The notes: generated by a model from the sequence alone, not told the origin. Shown: positions 1 through 8,046, numbered from the stretch's first letter. The stretch: DNA of 26,629 nucleotides from Anaerofilum sp. (GCA_020024115.1 JAHHUF010000016.1:1-26629); one strand, 5' to 3'. A program made the numbers and translations.

Positions 1-91
1 CAAAAATGTTTGGCAGAAGTCCTATTTTTTTGGTTTATCTGCCTGTTTTTCATAGCAAGACACAGAAAATAAAAAAAAGATGAAAAATCTG

Positions 92-120
92 TGTGATTTT
101 TGGTCGAATTATGGTAAAAT
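92..120 (+). promoter_or_regulatory. Candidate promoter of the PRPP synthetase gene
   Basis: A TAAAAT -10 box at 115-120 is preceded by TGG, which makes an extended -10 (TGnTAAAAT). The -35 position around 92-97 (TGTGAT) is poor, so the extended -10 would carry recognition. It lies about 85 bases before the start codon, and the transcript would have a roughly 80-base leader. Upstream of it the first 90 bases show only AT-rich sequence. Confidence 0.4.
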
Positions 121-206
121 AGATTGAAAATAGAATCAAAGTCCCATAAATCGGGATTTTGAATGAATACACATCACAATCAATTTTATTGAGGAGTGTT
201 ATAAAA

Positions 207-1361
207 ATGGTACAGGCAAACAATGCAAAAGATATTATGGCTGCCCAAAGCAATGTGGCAGAACTTGGTTTGATTATTGCTCCCGGCGCAACAGAGCAGG
301 GCAAGCTGATTGATGCACATTTGACCAGTTGGGCAAACGAAGGCGGTCAAAATGTGGAGAGCTTTATTGTTCCCAGCGAATGCCCTCGTTTTTCTTCCGG
401 TGATGGCAAAGGTATGATTAAAAAAACCATCCGTGGCGATGATTTGTATATCATCACCGATATGGGCAACTATAACTGCAAATACAATATGTTTGGCCAT
501 GAAAACTATATGTCCCCTGATGACCATTTCCAGGATTTGAAGCGTTTGATTCAGGCAGCAAGCGGCAAAGCACACCGTATCAATATCATCATGCCAATGC
601 TGTATGGTAGCCGTCAGCATCGCCGCAGCTATCGTGAGAGCTTGGATTGTGCATTTGCATTGCAGGAACTGCAAAACATGGGCGTGTCCAATATCATCAC
701 CTTTGATGCACACGACCCCCGTGTACAAAATGCAGTGCCTTTGATGGGCTTTGATAATGTGATGCCCACCTATCAGGTTTTGAAGGCAATGCTCCGGGAT
801 TTCCCCGATTTGCAGCCTGACCGTGATAACTTTATGGTTATCAGCCCCGACGAAGGTGCAATGAACCGCAATATGTACTATGCAAGTGTTCTGGGTGTAA
901 ACTTGGGTATGTTCTACAAGCGCCGTGATTACAGCCGCATTGTAAATGGCCGCAACCCTATTGTTGCACATGAATATCTGGGCGAAAGTGTAGAGGGCAA
1001 AGATGTATTCATCGCAGATGACATCATTTCCTCCGGCGAGAGTATGCTAGACATCGGCTATGAGCTGAAACGCCGTGGCGCACGCCGTATTTTTGCTTAT
1101 GCAACCTATGGCATCTTTACCAATGGTCTAGAGTCCTTTGATAAGGCTGTTGAAGAAGGCATCATCACCGGTGTATTCGGAACTAATCTGACCTATCGCA
1201 GCCCTGAGCTGTTGGCTCGTCCTTGGTTCCATGAAGTTGATGTTTCAAAATATATTGCATACTTCATTTTGGCATTGAACAATGATATGTCTGTCAGTGC
1301 AATCATTGACCCACATATTAAAATTAAACAACTGCTGGATGCACATCGCAACAACAAATAA
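207..1361 (+). CDS. prs: Ribose-phosphate diphosphokinase (PRPP synthetase), long Clostridia-type form
   Basis: This 384-residue protein should make phosphoribosyl pyrophosphate from ribose 5-phosphate and ATP in the cytoplasm, for nucleotide, histidine and tryptophan synthesis. The sequence shows the catalytic loop SRQHRRSYRE in mid-protein, followed by ITFDAHDPRVQ, which matches the metal and substrate region of the Prs family. The PRPP-binding loop FIADDIISSGESM lies about three quarters of the way along. The protein is some 65 residues longer than typical Prs (about 315) and is divergent from the classical enzyme; longer forms of this kind are, from memory, common in Clostridia. I chose the ATG at 207 because GAGGAG lies 10 bases upstream and the further upstream in-frame start (159) has no binding site and adds non-homologous sequence. 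It is a single-gene unit ending in a strong terminator at 1372. The long form could have different allosteric control from classical Prs, but this is inference. Confidence 0.9.
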   Translation: MVQANNAKDIMAAQSNVAELGLIIAPGATEQGKLIDAHLTSWANEGGQNVESFIVPSECPRFSSGDGKGMIKKTIRGDDLYIITDMGNYNCKYNMFGHENYMSPDDHFQDLKRLIQAASGKAHRINIIMPMLYGSRQHRRSYRESLDCAFALQELQNMGVSNIITFDAHDPRVQNAVPLMGFDNVMPTYQVLKAMLRDFPDLQPDRDNFMVISPDEGAMNRNMYYASVLGVNLGMFYKRRDYSRIVNGRNPIVAHEYLGESVEGKDVFIADDIISSGESMLDIGYELKRRGARRIFAYATYGIFTNGLESFDKAVEEGIITGVFGTNLTYRSPELLARPWFHEVDVSKYIAYFILALNNDMSVSAIIDPHIKIKQLLDAHRNNK

Positions 1362-1371
1362 TTATTAAAAA

Positions 1372-1404
1372 AAGACCTTGTACCGATGGTATAAGGTCTT
1401 TTTT
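1372..1404 (+). terminator. Rho-independent terminator of prs
   Basis: The arms AAGACCTTGTACC and GGTATAAGGTCTT pair over 13 positions with one G-U wobble and a 3-base loop, followed by a T run to 1404. It begins 10 bases after the prs stop codon. The next promoter's -35 starts inside its T tract. Confidence 0.9.
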
Positions 1405-1431
1405 GCAATTTTTGAGCAATTGCGATATAAT
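1403..1431 (+). promoter_or_regulatory. Promoter of the sortase-membrane protein pair
   Basis: TTGCAA at 1403-1408 and a perfect TATAAT at 1426-1431 are separated by 17 bases. It follows directly after the prs terminator and lies 33 bases before the sortase start codon, so the sortase is transcribed independently of prs. Confidence 0.65.
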
Positions 1432-1464
1432 AAAAGAATTACCCAAGCAGGGAGGTATTGCTTA

Positions 1465-2115
1465 ATGAAATGGAAATCGACTGTGGTTGCAATGCTTATT
1501 GTGCTGGCAGGGTGGACAGCACTTTTATACAATGGTCAAAATGCACTGAAATGGCAGCAGCAAACAGTACAAACAATTGCTCAAGATATAAAACAAGAAA
1601 CAATCCACCAGCTTTCAACGCTGCAAACAGAAATTCAAAAAGAAATATTCGCTTATGCGCCCATTAACATTGAGGAATTTGGTGGCTGGCCAGAACTGCA
1701 TACAGCCATTGGCACCTTGAAAATTCCTGATGCACAAATTGAATGCAAAGTGATTTATGGGGATAATGCCAGCGATTTGAACAAAGGCGGTTGCTTTTAT
1801 CCAGACCTCAAAGACAGAATCCCCGGTGGTGGACGGCAAATGCTGATGGCATCCCACAATAACACTTTTTTTCATACACTGGGACAGGTGCAGGAAGGCA
1901 GCCGTATTTTGATGGATTTGTACTATGGACAATATGAATATGAAGTGGTTCGCACCGAAGTAGTGAAGGCAAGTGATACCACAACCTATGATTTGCAGAA
2001 AGAGGAAGAAGAACTGATTATCTATACTTGCTATCCCTTTGACCAATTGTCAGCAACACCATATCGCTTTTTTGTCTATTGCAAACCAGTCTATGCAAGA
2101 CCGCTGCAAAAGTAA
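1465..2115 (+). CDS. Sortase, class D-like
   Basis: This 216-residue protein is a membrane-anchored cysteine transpeptidase of the sortase family, expected to cleave a sorting motif and attach a protein to the cell wall outside the membrane. Residues 6-22 form one N-terminal membrane segment. Residues 30-65 are a Gln-rich linker and the catalytic beta-barrel follows. The catalytic triad is visible: His131 in SHNNTFFHTLG, Cys189 in IIYTCYPFD and Arg201 in TPYRFFVYC. The TCYPF signature and the HNNTFF segment fit class D better than A, B or C. The ATG at 1465 has GGAGG 9 bases upstream; an upstream in-frame start overlaps the terminator. No protein with an LPxTG-like sorting signal is encoded in this window, so the substrate is elsewhere. 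The stop overlaps the next ATG candidate (TAATG), suggesting co-expression with the following membrane protein. Confidence 0.88.
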   Translation: MKWKSTVVAMLIVLAGWTALLYNGQNALKWQQQTVQTIAQDIKQETIHQLSTLQTEIQKEIFAYAPINIEEFGGWPELHTAIGTLKIPDAQIECKVIYGDNASDLNKGGCFYPDLKDRIPGGGRQMLMASHNNTFFHTLGQVQEGSRILMDLYYGQYEYEVVRTEVVKASDTTTYDLQKEEEELIIYTCYPFDQLSATPYRFFVYCKPVYARPLQK

Positions 2116-2132
2116 TGAAAGGGGAAAAGCAG

Positions 2133-2954
2133 ATGAAAAAACAAAAACAAAACTGGCTTGACACCATTCGTTGGGCAGCGGCAGTGCTGCTTTTGGTGGC
2201 GGCGTTGCAGCAAACGGCATTGCTTTTTATGTGGAATGGTGTGTCTGAAAATACATTATCCGAAACATTGCAGAAAGAATATCTGCCCAAACAGGCAGAA
2301 ATTCTTTCTGCTCAGTTGGCAGAATTGGCACAGGCAGCAGGGGTTCAGCCAACAGACAGCAAAACCATAGAAACTAGATTTGTTCATGCAATGGAAACAC
2401 AACTGAACAATACACCATTGCCGCAACCAAAAGCCGGAACCGAAATGAAAGAGCAACTTCAGCAGCAGTTGACAGAAAATCAATTGGAGCCAACCAAAGA
2501 AGTTGCTGCAAAAATGGATTTGTTGGAAAAGGAAGGCAATCAACTGGAACAACAGGCAATGGAACAGCCGGTTTGGCAACAACTAAAACAGTATATTGAG
2601 CAGACAAAGCAGAAAAAAACGATTGTTCCAATTGTTTTTTTGATTTTGGGGCTGGCTGGGCTGGCAATTGCAGGATTTTGTTTGCCTGATTTTCGGCTGC
2701 CATTTTTGCTTTCCGGTTTGACAATTGGTGGAATGTTGTCCTCTATAATGGTGATGCTGATGAAATCACAGATAAAAATTCCTATCCTCCACATGGGTGG
2801 AGTTCCTGAGGAAGTAATGATTAACCGTGCATTACAAACATATTTTGCACCTTTGCAAGTCAATGCAGCAATTTTTGATACAACATTATCTTTGGTTTCG
2901 GTTGTATTGGCAGTTGCGCTGCTCATAGTGGTTCGCAAAAAGAAAAACGGCTGA
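2133..2954 (+). CDS. Uncharacterised membrane protein paired with the sortase
   Basis: I do not recognise this 273-residue protein. It has an N-terminal membrane segment at about residues 13-34, then a polar Gln/Glu-rich stretch at about 38-160 with heptad-like character, then three further hydrophobic segments at about 163-184, 189-210 and 250-267, ending in a basic RKKKNG tail. The simplest topology has the polar segment outside the cell, between segments 1 and 2. The ATG at 2133 has AAAGGGG 8 bases upstream; an earlier ATG at 2115 overlaps the sortase stop but has a poor site. It is 17 bases from the sortase and shares its promoter. A role in presenting or sensing the sortase substrate is possible but is inference only from position. 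There is no clear sorting motif in the protein. Confidence 0.8.
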   Translation: MKKQKQNWLDTIRWAAAVLLLVAALQQTALLFMWNGVSENTLSETLQKEYLPKQAEILSAQLAELAQAAGVQPTDSKTIETRFVHAMETQLNNTPLPQPKAGTEMKEQLQQQLTENQLEPTKEVAAKMDLLEKEGNQLEQQAMEQPVWQQLKQYIEQTKQKKTIVPIVFLILGLAGLAIAGFCLPDFRLPFLLSGLTIGGMLSSIMVMLMKSQIKIPILHMGGVPEEVMINRALQTYFAPLQVNAAIFDTTLSLVSVVLAVALLIVVRKKKNG

Positions 2955-3012
2955 TATTTCAACAAGTTTGTAAAAAAATGTTGAAAATAAAATGCTTATA
3001 AAAAAGGGCTAT

Positions 3013-3369
3013 ATGAAAAAATTGTATCAGACAAGCAGTGTACATACCCATACAACCTATTGCGATGGGAAAAATACCCCCAGCGAAATGGCTCAGGCTG
3101 CTTTAGAGCAAGGGCTGAAAACATTGGGGTTTTCCGGGCATATCTATATTCCGGAGGATACCAGTTCCAGCATGAGCCTTGAAAATACAAAGAGATATTG
3201 TGCAGAGGTCGAAGCGCTGAAACAAGAATATAACGGCAGATTGGAGATTCTTTGAGGAATTGAATACGACCTTCTTTCGGGGTGGGATTTGCCGCAAAAT
3301 TATGATTATGTAATTGGAAGTGTCCATGCAATACAGGGCAAAGAAGCTGCCGCATTTTTGAAAATTTAG
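3013..3369 (+). pseudogene. Remnant of a HisJ-type histidinol-phosphatase (PHP domain), 5-prime part
   Basis: The reading frame from the ATG at 3013 (AAAAGGG site upstream) gives the start of a PHP-domain phosphatase: SSVHTHTTYCDGKNTP with the metal-binding HTH motif, then LGFSGH. An in-frame TGA at 3253-3255 interrupts the gene, but the same frame continues with GIEYDLLSGWDLPQNYDYVI and then GSVHAIQGK, all typical of HisJ. Homology stops near 3340-3350 and the frame closes with TAG at 3367. Family members are about 260-280 residues, so more than half is missing. The loss is explained by a fusion to the end of a sensor kinase gene in another frame. The gene cannot make a working enzyme. It lies after the sortase pair, with no clear promoter of its own seen. 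Confidence 0.78.
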
Positions 3370-3668
3370 TCACCAATATCAATAAATATGGTTTGAAAGG
3401 TACACGGGCATATATTTCTTTGGAAATTAAACAGCAATTGGCGGTTGTCAGCTTTAAAAATATCTCTGCACAGGAAATTGAAGGCGATATATTGCGTCTG
3501 ACAGAACGATTTGTGCGTGGAGATTCTTCCCGAAGCACAGAGGGCAGTGGGCTGGGGCTTGCCATTGCAAAAAGTTTTGCCGAACTGCAAAACGAAAACT
3601 TTGTGATAGAAACCGATGGCGATTTGTTTAAAGTGTGGGTTTCTTTCCCGATAATAGAATCAGAATAA
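3342..3668 (+). pseudogene. Remnant of a sensor histidine kinase, C-terminal ATPase part only
   Basis: The frame ending with TAA at 3666-3668 encodes the C-terminal half of a HATPase_c domain: the N box (RIFENLVTNINKY, from about 3351), then VVSFKNIS, LTERFVRGDSSRSTEGSG and the G2 box GSGLGLAIAKS, ending with DGDLFKVWVSFP. The G1 box is degenerate, which is usual in a subgroup of Clostridia kinases with the FKNIS motif. The sensor part, membrane segments and phospho-accepting His are all absent, and no response regulator lies nearby. The 5-prime side runs straight into the HisJ remnant in a different frame, so the piece was left by a deletion or recombination. A TTG at 3393 could start a 91-residue peptide, but it has no convincing binding site. 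Confidence 0.8.
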
Positions 3669-3706
3669 ACAAAGAGCATTGCAGAACTTCTGCAATGCTC
3701 TTTGTT
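3668..3706. terminator. Bidirectional terminator between the kinase remnant and argS
   Basis: AACAAAGAGCATTGCAGAA (3668-3686) and TTCTGCAATGCTCTTTGTT (3688-3706) are perfect reverse complements around a single central base. The 19-bp arms contain A-rich and T-rich ends, so the hairpin can stop transcription from both sides. It starts at the last base of the kinase remnant's stop codon and ends 8 bases before the argS stop. Confidence 0.85.
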
Positions 3707-3713
3707 GTGTGGA

Positions 3714-5468
3714 TTACATTGTTTCGGGAATGTTGATTTTGAACATGGTCAAAACGCTGCAAATGATATTCTTTACAGCCAGACACAATGCCATACGAGC
3801 CTGACGCAAATCGCTTTCGGCATCGCGCACACGACAAGCGTTGTAGAATTTGTGGTACAAGGTTGCCAAATCCACAACATAGCGGGTGATGCGTGCAGGG
3901 TCGTAATGCTTTGCAGCATTGATGATTTCGTCTGCAAAGTTGCCAATGTGACGAATCAGTTCACGCTCAGCAGGCTCGGTCAACAGTTCGGTGCGGCAGT
4001 TGTCCAGACCCTCAAAGGAAACGCCGTCCTCTGCCATTTTCTTCATGATAGAGCAGATACGGGCATGGGCATATTGTACATAGTAAACAGGGTTGTCACT
4101 GTCCTCTTTCAGTGCCAAATCCAAGTCAAACTCCATCTGGCTGCCCGGCTCACGCATATTGAACAAGAAACGGGCAGAATCAATTGGAACTTCGTCCAAG
4201 AGGTCGGTCAGGGTGATTGCCTTTCCGGTTCGCTTGCTCATGCGAACCGGCTCACCGTCACGCACCAGACGAACCAACTGCATCAAAACAACATCCAGCT
4301 TTTCACCGTCCAAACCAATAGCATCCATTGCCCCTTTCATACGGGCAACATGGCCATGATGGTCTGCGCCCCAAACATCAATGGCACGGTCAAAACCACG
4401 CACAGCAAATTTGTTGTAGTGATAGGCGATGTCTGCTGCAAAGTAGGTGGGAATTCCATTTGCACGCACCAATACTTCGTCCTTTTCTTCCTGCTCGCCG
4501 TCTTCGTTTTTCTTTTTGTTGACACCGTATTTTGCGCTGTACTGGCTGGAACGATACCAGATTGCACCATCTTTTTCGTAGGTTGCACCCATCTCGGTGA
4601 GCTTGTCTACAACTGCTTTGACTGCATCACTGTTGTGCAAGGTCATCTCACTGAACCATACATCATATTCAATGCGATATTTGCCCAAATCGTCTTTTAA
4701 GCCCTGCACATTTTTGGGCAATGCAAATGCAGTGATTGCTTCTTGCAGTTCTTCAGCAGGAGCGTTCAGATAGCGGTCGCCCGCTTCCTCTGCAAATTGT
4801 GCTGCACGCAGTTTGATGTCCTCGCCCTGATAGCCGTCCTCCGGGAATAGAACAGCATCTTCGCCTTTGAAATGCTGCAAATAGCGGGCGGCAAGGCTTT
4901 TACCGAATTTTACAATCTGGTTGCCTGCATCGTTGATTAAAAATTCACGGGTTACATCATAGCCAGCCCAGTCCAGAACGGCTGCCAAGCAGTCGCCCAA
5001 AGCACCACCACGGGCGTTGCCCAAGTGCATTGGGCCGGTGGGGTTGGCAGAAACAAATTCCACATTGATTTTGCTGCCTTTTCCAAAGTCGGTTCTGCCA
5101 TATTCTGTATGGCTGACTGCTGCACGCACAACATCTGCAAAATATGCCTGAGAAAGAAACAGATTGATGAAACCAGGGCCTGCAATCTCTACCTTTTCAA
5201 AGAGAGTGTTTTCCAATGCAGGCAGGTTTGCAGCAATAGCATCTGCAATTTTGCGGGGGGCAGAACGAAATGTCTTTGCACCAGCCAGTGCCAGATTGGA
5301 AGCAATGTCGCCGTTGCGGTTGTCGGAGGGAATTTCTACAATAAAATCAGGCAGTTCTGTTTGAGGCAAGTCCCCTTTTTCCATTGCGGTATTTACTGCC
5401 TGTGTCAGCAATTCCCTTGCCTGCTCCATGATAGCATTGCGAGGGTTTTGACAAAAATGTTCAGTCAT
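3714..5468 (-). CDS. argS: Arginine-tRNA ligase
   Basis: This 584-residue class I aminoacyl-tRNA synthetase charges tRNA-Arg in the cytoplasm. Visible motifs are the N-terminal tRNA-binding (Arg-tRNA synthetase additional) domain in about the first 100 residues, the HIGH-type signature in NPTGPMHLGNARGGALGD, the KMSKS-equivalent VRMSKRTGKAITL and a C-terminal DALR anticodon-binding domain (NPVYYVQYAHARICSI into ...RVVDAES-type helices). An internal Lys/Glu-rich patch NKKKNEDGEQEEKDE precedes the FAADIAYHYNKF segment and is a species-specific insertion loop. The ATG at 5468 has AAGGAG 11 bases upstream. It is the last gene of the ddl-murI-DUF1934-argS operon, 29 bases after the DUF1934 gene, and ends at the bidirectional terminator. 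No T-box leader is seen. Confidence 0.97.
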   Translation of the reverse strand: MTEHFCQNPRNAIMEQARELLTQAVNTAMEKGDLPQTELPDFIVEIPSDNRNGDIASNLALAGAKTFRSAPRKIADAIAANLPALENTLFEKVEIAGPGFINLFLSQAYFADVVRAAVSHTEYGRTDFGKGSKINVEFVSANPTGPMHLGNARGGALGDCLAAVLDWAGYDVTREFLINDAGNQIVKFGKSLAARYLQHFKGEDAVLFPEDGYQGEDIKLRAAQFAEEAGDRYLNAPAEELQEAITAFALPKNVQGLKDDLGKYRIEYDVWFSEMTLHNSDAVKAVVDKLTEMGATYEKDGAIWYRSSQYSAKYGVNKKKNEDGEQEEKDEVLVRANGIPTYFAADIAYHYNKFAVRGFDRAIDVWGADHHGHVARMKGAMDAIGLDGEKLDVVLMQLVRLVRDGEPVRMSKRTGKAITLTDLLDEVPIDSARFLFNMREPGSQMEFDLDLALKEDSDNPVYYVQYAHARICSIMKKMAEDGVSFEGLDNCRTELLTEPAERELIRHIGNFADEIINAAKHYDPARITRYVVDLATLYHKFYNACRVRDAESDLRQARMALCLAVKNIICSVLTMFKINIPETM

Positions 5469-5497
5469 GGTTTTTATAACTCCTTTTTGTTGATAGT

Positions 5498-5920
5498 TTA
5501 TTTTGTAACAGTAATGGTGACAATGTTTCGGCTGATTTCCTGTGTGCCACTATCAAGTGTGTAGCTGAAGGTTGCTTGTCCGCCAGAGAGGGTCAGCTCG
5601 CAGCAAATTTCATCTGCTGCAACGCCAAGGGTTAGCGCACCTGTGCCGGTTTCATAGTGGCAGACATGGCGCACCCCTTTTTCAATAATCAGTTGACTGG
5701 CAGCAGGGCCGTATCGCAGCATGGCGACACGGCTGCTGTCCTGTGCAATTTTAACAGTGGTTGTACAGCCTGCATAACCGGTGGTTTGGCTTTCTTCGTA
5801 TGTGATGAAAAAGTTTCCATCTTTAAATACAAAACCACCACGGGTTTTGAGTTGGATATGGTCAGAATCGCCATCCTGCTCCATTTTTCCATCAATGCAA
5901 ATTAAATAGTCCTTTTTCAA
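5498..5920 (-). CDS. DUF1934 (YwiB-like) small beta-barrel protein
   Basis: This 140-residue protein matches the DUF1934 family, whose function is unknown to me; the fold is reported as calycin-like. Visible features are the strand-rich pattern starting LICIDGKMEQDGDSDHIQL, then YEESQTTGYAGCTTTVKI and a C-terminal half with TGALTLGV. There is no signal peptide, so it should be cytoplasmic. The start is a TTG at 5920, fixed by GGGAGG 7 bases upstream. It sits between murI (15-base gap) and argS (29-base gap). In Bacillus subtilis ywiB is also next to argS, which supports the family call. The conserved link with argS is a hint at a translation-related role, but that is inference. Confidence 0.82.
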   Translation of the reverse strand: MKKDYLICIDGKMEQDGDSDHIQLKTRGGFVFKDGNFFITYEESQTTGYAGCTTTVKIAQDSSRVAMLRYGPAASQLIIEKGVRHVCHYETGTGALTLGVAADEICCELTLSGGQATFSYTLDSGTQEISRNIVTITVTK

Positions 5921-5935
5921 AAAATTCCTCCCTTA

Positions 5936-6748
5936 TTATAGGGCTTGAGTGAGGTCAATTTGTGCGACTTCACCGCCAGCATATTCCTCTAAAAAGCGAT
6001 TGGAAATGGAACGGAATGAATTCACAGAGTCGCTGACAAAATAAGAGGCAGAACCATTGTTTTCTGCCAAAAGATTTTGACTTTTTAAAATCTGCAATGC
6101 GGCGTCTGCGGTCTCCTTTCCGGGGTCAATCAAGGTAACAGTGCTGCCTATTACTTCAGAAATAATATCCGCAATCAGAGGATAATGGGTGCAGCCTAAA
6201 ATTAAAGTATCTACTTCAGCATTGGAAAGGTCGATTAAATATTCCTTTGCAATGGCAGTGGTGATGGGGTTGCCCTTACCCAGATAGCCGTTTTCCACCA
6301 ATGGCACAAACATGGGGCAGGCACGGGCGAAAATTTGGCAATCGGGCAGTCGGTGTTTCAAATGTTGCTCGTAGCTTTTGCTGCGAATGGTGGCAGCCGT
6401 GCCAATCACACCGATTTTGCGGTTGCAAGTGGCGTTTGCTGCTGCGTTTGCCGCTGCCTCTACAACACCGATGAACGGTACAGGCAAAGTGTCTGTGAAG
6501 GATGTTGGCAGGATGCTGCTGACCGTTCCACAAGCTGCCATCACGCACTTTACATCCTTTGAAAGAAGAAAAGCAATATCTTCTTTTGCGTATTGAAGAA
6601 TGGTGCTGGGACTGCGTCCGCCATATGGAACACGACCTGTGTCACCAAAATAAATGATATTTTCCTGTGGAAGAACCCTTTTTAATTCCCGCACAGCAGT
6701 CAAGCCACCCAGCCCGGAATCAAACACACCAATGGGGCGATTATCCAT
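5936..6748 (-). CDS. murI: Glutamate racemase
   Basis: This 270-residue cofactor-independent racemase makes D-glutamate for peptidoglycan. Motifs seen are PIGVFDSGLGGLTAVREL at the N-terminus, GDTGRVPYGGRS, the first catalytic Cys in MAACGTVSS and the second in ILGCTHYPL. The first motif has Gly where many MurI proteins have Asn (ACNT), a variant I have seen in Clostridia-type enzymes; both catalytic Cys residues are kept. The ATG at 6748 overlaps the end of ddl by 8 bases, which means translational coupling. A longer in-frame start at 6781 lies deep in ddl and is unlikely. It forms a cell-wall precursor pair with ddl: one supplies D-Glu, the other D-Ala-D-Ala. Confidence 0.95.
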   Translation of the reverse strand: MDNRPIGVFDSGLGGLTAVRELKRVLPQENIIYFGDTGRVPYGGRSPSTILQYAKEDIAFLLSKDVKCVMAACGTVSSILPTSFTDTLPVPFIGVVEAAANAAANATCNRKIGVIGTAATIRSKSYEQHLKHRLPDCQIFARACPMFVPLVENGYLGKGNPITTAIAKEYLIDLSNAEVDTLILGCTHYPLIADIISEVIGSTVTLIDPGKETADAALQILKSQNLLAENNGSASYFVSDSVNSFRSISNRFLEEYAGGEVAQIDLTQAL

Positions 6749-7817
6749 TCTGTTTCGCCGCCCTTTCCATTGCCAATTCAATCAGACGGTCAAGAAGCTG
6801 AGGCAGCGGAGTGCCAGCATGTGCCATCAATTGCGGATACATACTGATTGCAGTGAACCCCGGAAGGGTGTTCAACTCGTTGACAAGGATTGCACCTGTG
6901 CATTCCTCCACAAAAAAGTCTGCACGGGTCAAGCCCTCACAGCCCAGTGCCTTGTAGGCATCCACAGCAAACTTCTGAATCTGCTCCAAAGTGGATTGCG
7001 GCAAATTTGCAGGGATTTGGGTGCGTGAAGTGCCACTGATATATTTGTCGTCGTATGTGTAAAAATCCTGACTTGCAAGAATTTCTCCCGGCAGTGTGGA
7101 GATGACTGCATGGTTGCCGATGACTGCACATTCTACCTCTTGCCCTTTGACAAATCGCTCAAACACAATTTTGCGGTCTTCGGCGGCTGCAACCTGAATG
7201 GCTTTGCGAAGTTGGTCAGGGTTGTTGGCTTTGCTGATGCCAACACTGCTGCCTGCATTGGCAGGCTTGACAAACATAGGCCAGCCGAGTTTTTGCTCCA
7301 GATGGGGGTAAAGAGTGTCAAAATTTGCAGTGGCATCTTCTGCCCATGCCCAGTCCCATTCACAGCGTGCAATGTTTGCAGCGTCCAAAAGGGTGTTGGC
7401 AATCGCTTTATCCATGCAAACGGCACTCGCAAGCACACCGCATCCCACATAGGGAATACCGGACAATTCCAGCAAGCCTTGGATGGTTCCATCTTCGCCA
7501 TTTTTGCCATGCAAAATAGGAAGAACCACATCTACATACAAAATACGCGGGGTTTGCTCTAAAACAATCAAACCATGATGGCTGCGGTCAGGACTGAGGA
7601 CACAAGGGGTGATGTTGCCTTGTTCCCAGCTTCCGTCCGCAATAGCAGAAGCATCTCCTTGAAACAGACGCCATTCACCTTGCCGGGTGATGCCGACATA
7701 ATGGACATGATAGCGTTCTTTGTCCAGAGAATTTGCCCAGCAAGCGGCAGAAAGGCGGCTGATTTCGTGTTCACTGGATACACCGCCGAACAAAAGCACA
7801 GCATTTTGTTTTGACAT
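6741..7817 (-). CDS. ddl: D-alanine-D-alanine ligase
   Basis: This 358-residue ATP-grasp enzyme joins two D-Ala residues for the peptidoglycan stem. Seen in order: LLFGGVSSEHEIS at the N-terminus, the GEDGTIQGLLELSGIPYVG segment, the ATP-grasp lysine region FVKPANAGSSVGISKA, the omega loop with YTYDDKYISGTS, GLTRADFFV and the metal-binding VNELNTLPGFTAISMYPQL. The Lys-Tyr pair in the omega loop is typical of D-Ala-D-Ala ligases, rather than of VanA-type D-Ala-D-Lac enzymes, so no vancomycin resistance role is indicated. The ATG at 7817 has AAAGGAG 7 bases upstream. It is the first gene of the minus-strand operon ddl-murI-DUF1934-argS, with a promoter about 110 bases upstream. Confidence 0.95.
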   Translation of the reverse strand: MSKQNAVLLFGGVSSEHEISRLSAACWANSLDKERYHVHYVGITRQGEWRLFQGDASAIADGSWEQGNITPCVLSPDRSHHGLIVLEQTPRILYVDVVLPILHGKNGEDGTIQGLLELSGIPYVGCGVLASAVCMDKAIANTLLDAANIARCEWDWAWAEDATANFDTLYPHLEQKLGWPMFVKPANAGSSVGISKANNPDQLRKAIQVAAAEDRKIVFERFVKGQEVECAVIGNHAVISTLPGEILASQDFYTYDDKYISGTSRTQIPANLPQSTLEQIQKFAVDAYKALGCEGLTRADFFVEECTGAILVNELNTLPGFTAISMYPQLMAHAGTPLPQLLDRLIELAMERAAKQNG

Positions 7818-7923
7818 AAAAATCTCCTTTTGGCATGAAAAGCCGAAAAAACAGCCCCATGCAATGTGTTGAAAGCAGCAGCAGGAAAACCTTGTTGCAG
7901 TGCTATATTCTATAAGTATGATT

Positions 7924-7953
7924 ATCATACCATATTTCAGTACCGTTTGTCAC
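7924..7953 (-). promoter_or_regulatory. Candidate promoter of the ddl operon
   Basis: On the minus strand GTGACA (7948-7953) and TATGAT (7924-7929) are separated by 18 bases. The leader to the ddl start would be about 100 bases. The -10 overlaps a palindrome GTATGATAATCATAC. Confidence 0.5.
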
Positions 7954-8016
7954 CAGATTGAAGACACAAAAACCAGAAGAAAAGAGAAAAAATCAACATA
8001 AAACGCAATTTTGCTC

Positions 8017-8046
8017 TTGACGAATGGGCTTTTTGTGTGGTAAGAT
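8017..8046 (+). promoter_or_regulatory. Promoter of rpmG-secE-nusG-rplKA
   Basis: TTGACG at 8017-8022 and TAAGAT at 8041-8046 are 18 bases apart, and TGG precedes the -10 to give an extended -10. Transcription from here leaves a leader of about 95 bases before rpmG. Confidence 0.6.

Noticed and set aside
186..971. Long minus-strand ORF inside prs
   Set aside because: It is the antisense shadow of prs with Cys/His/Ile-rich composition and no homology.
3702..4700. 332-codon plus-strand ORF opposite argS
   Set aside because: It mirrors the argS coding strand, has biased composition and no binding site or homology.
5469..5497. T-box or other tRNA-sensing leader for argS
   Set aside because: The gap before argS is only 29 bases and no T-box sequence is seen there or before ddl.
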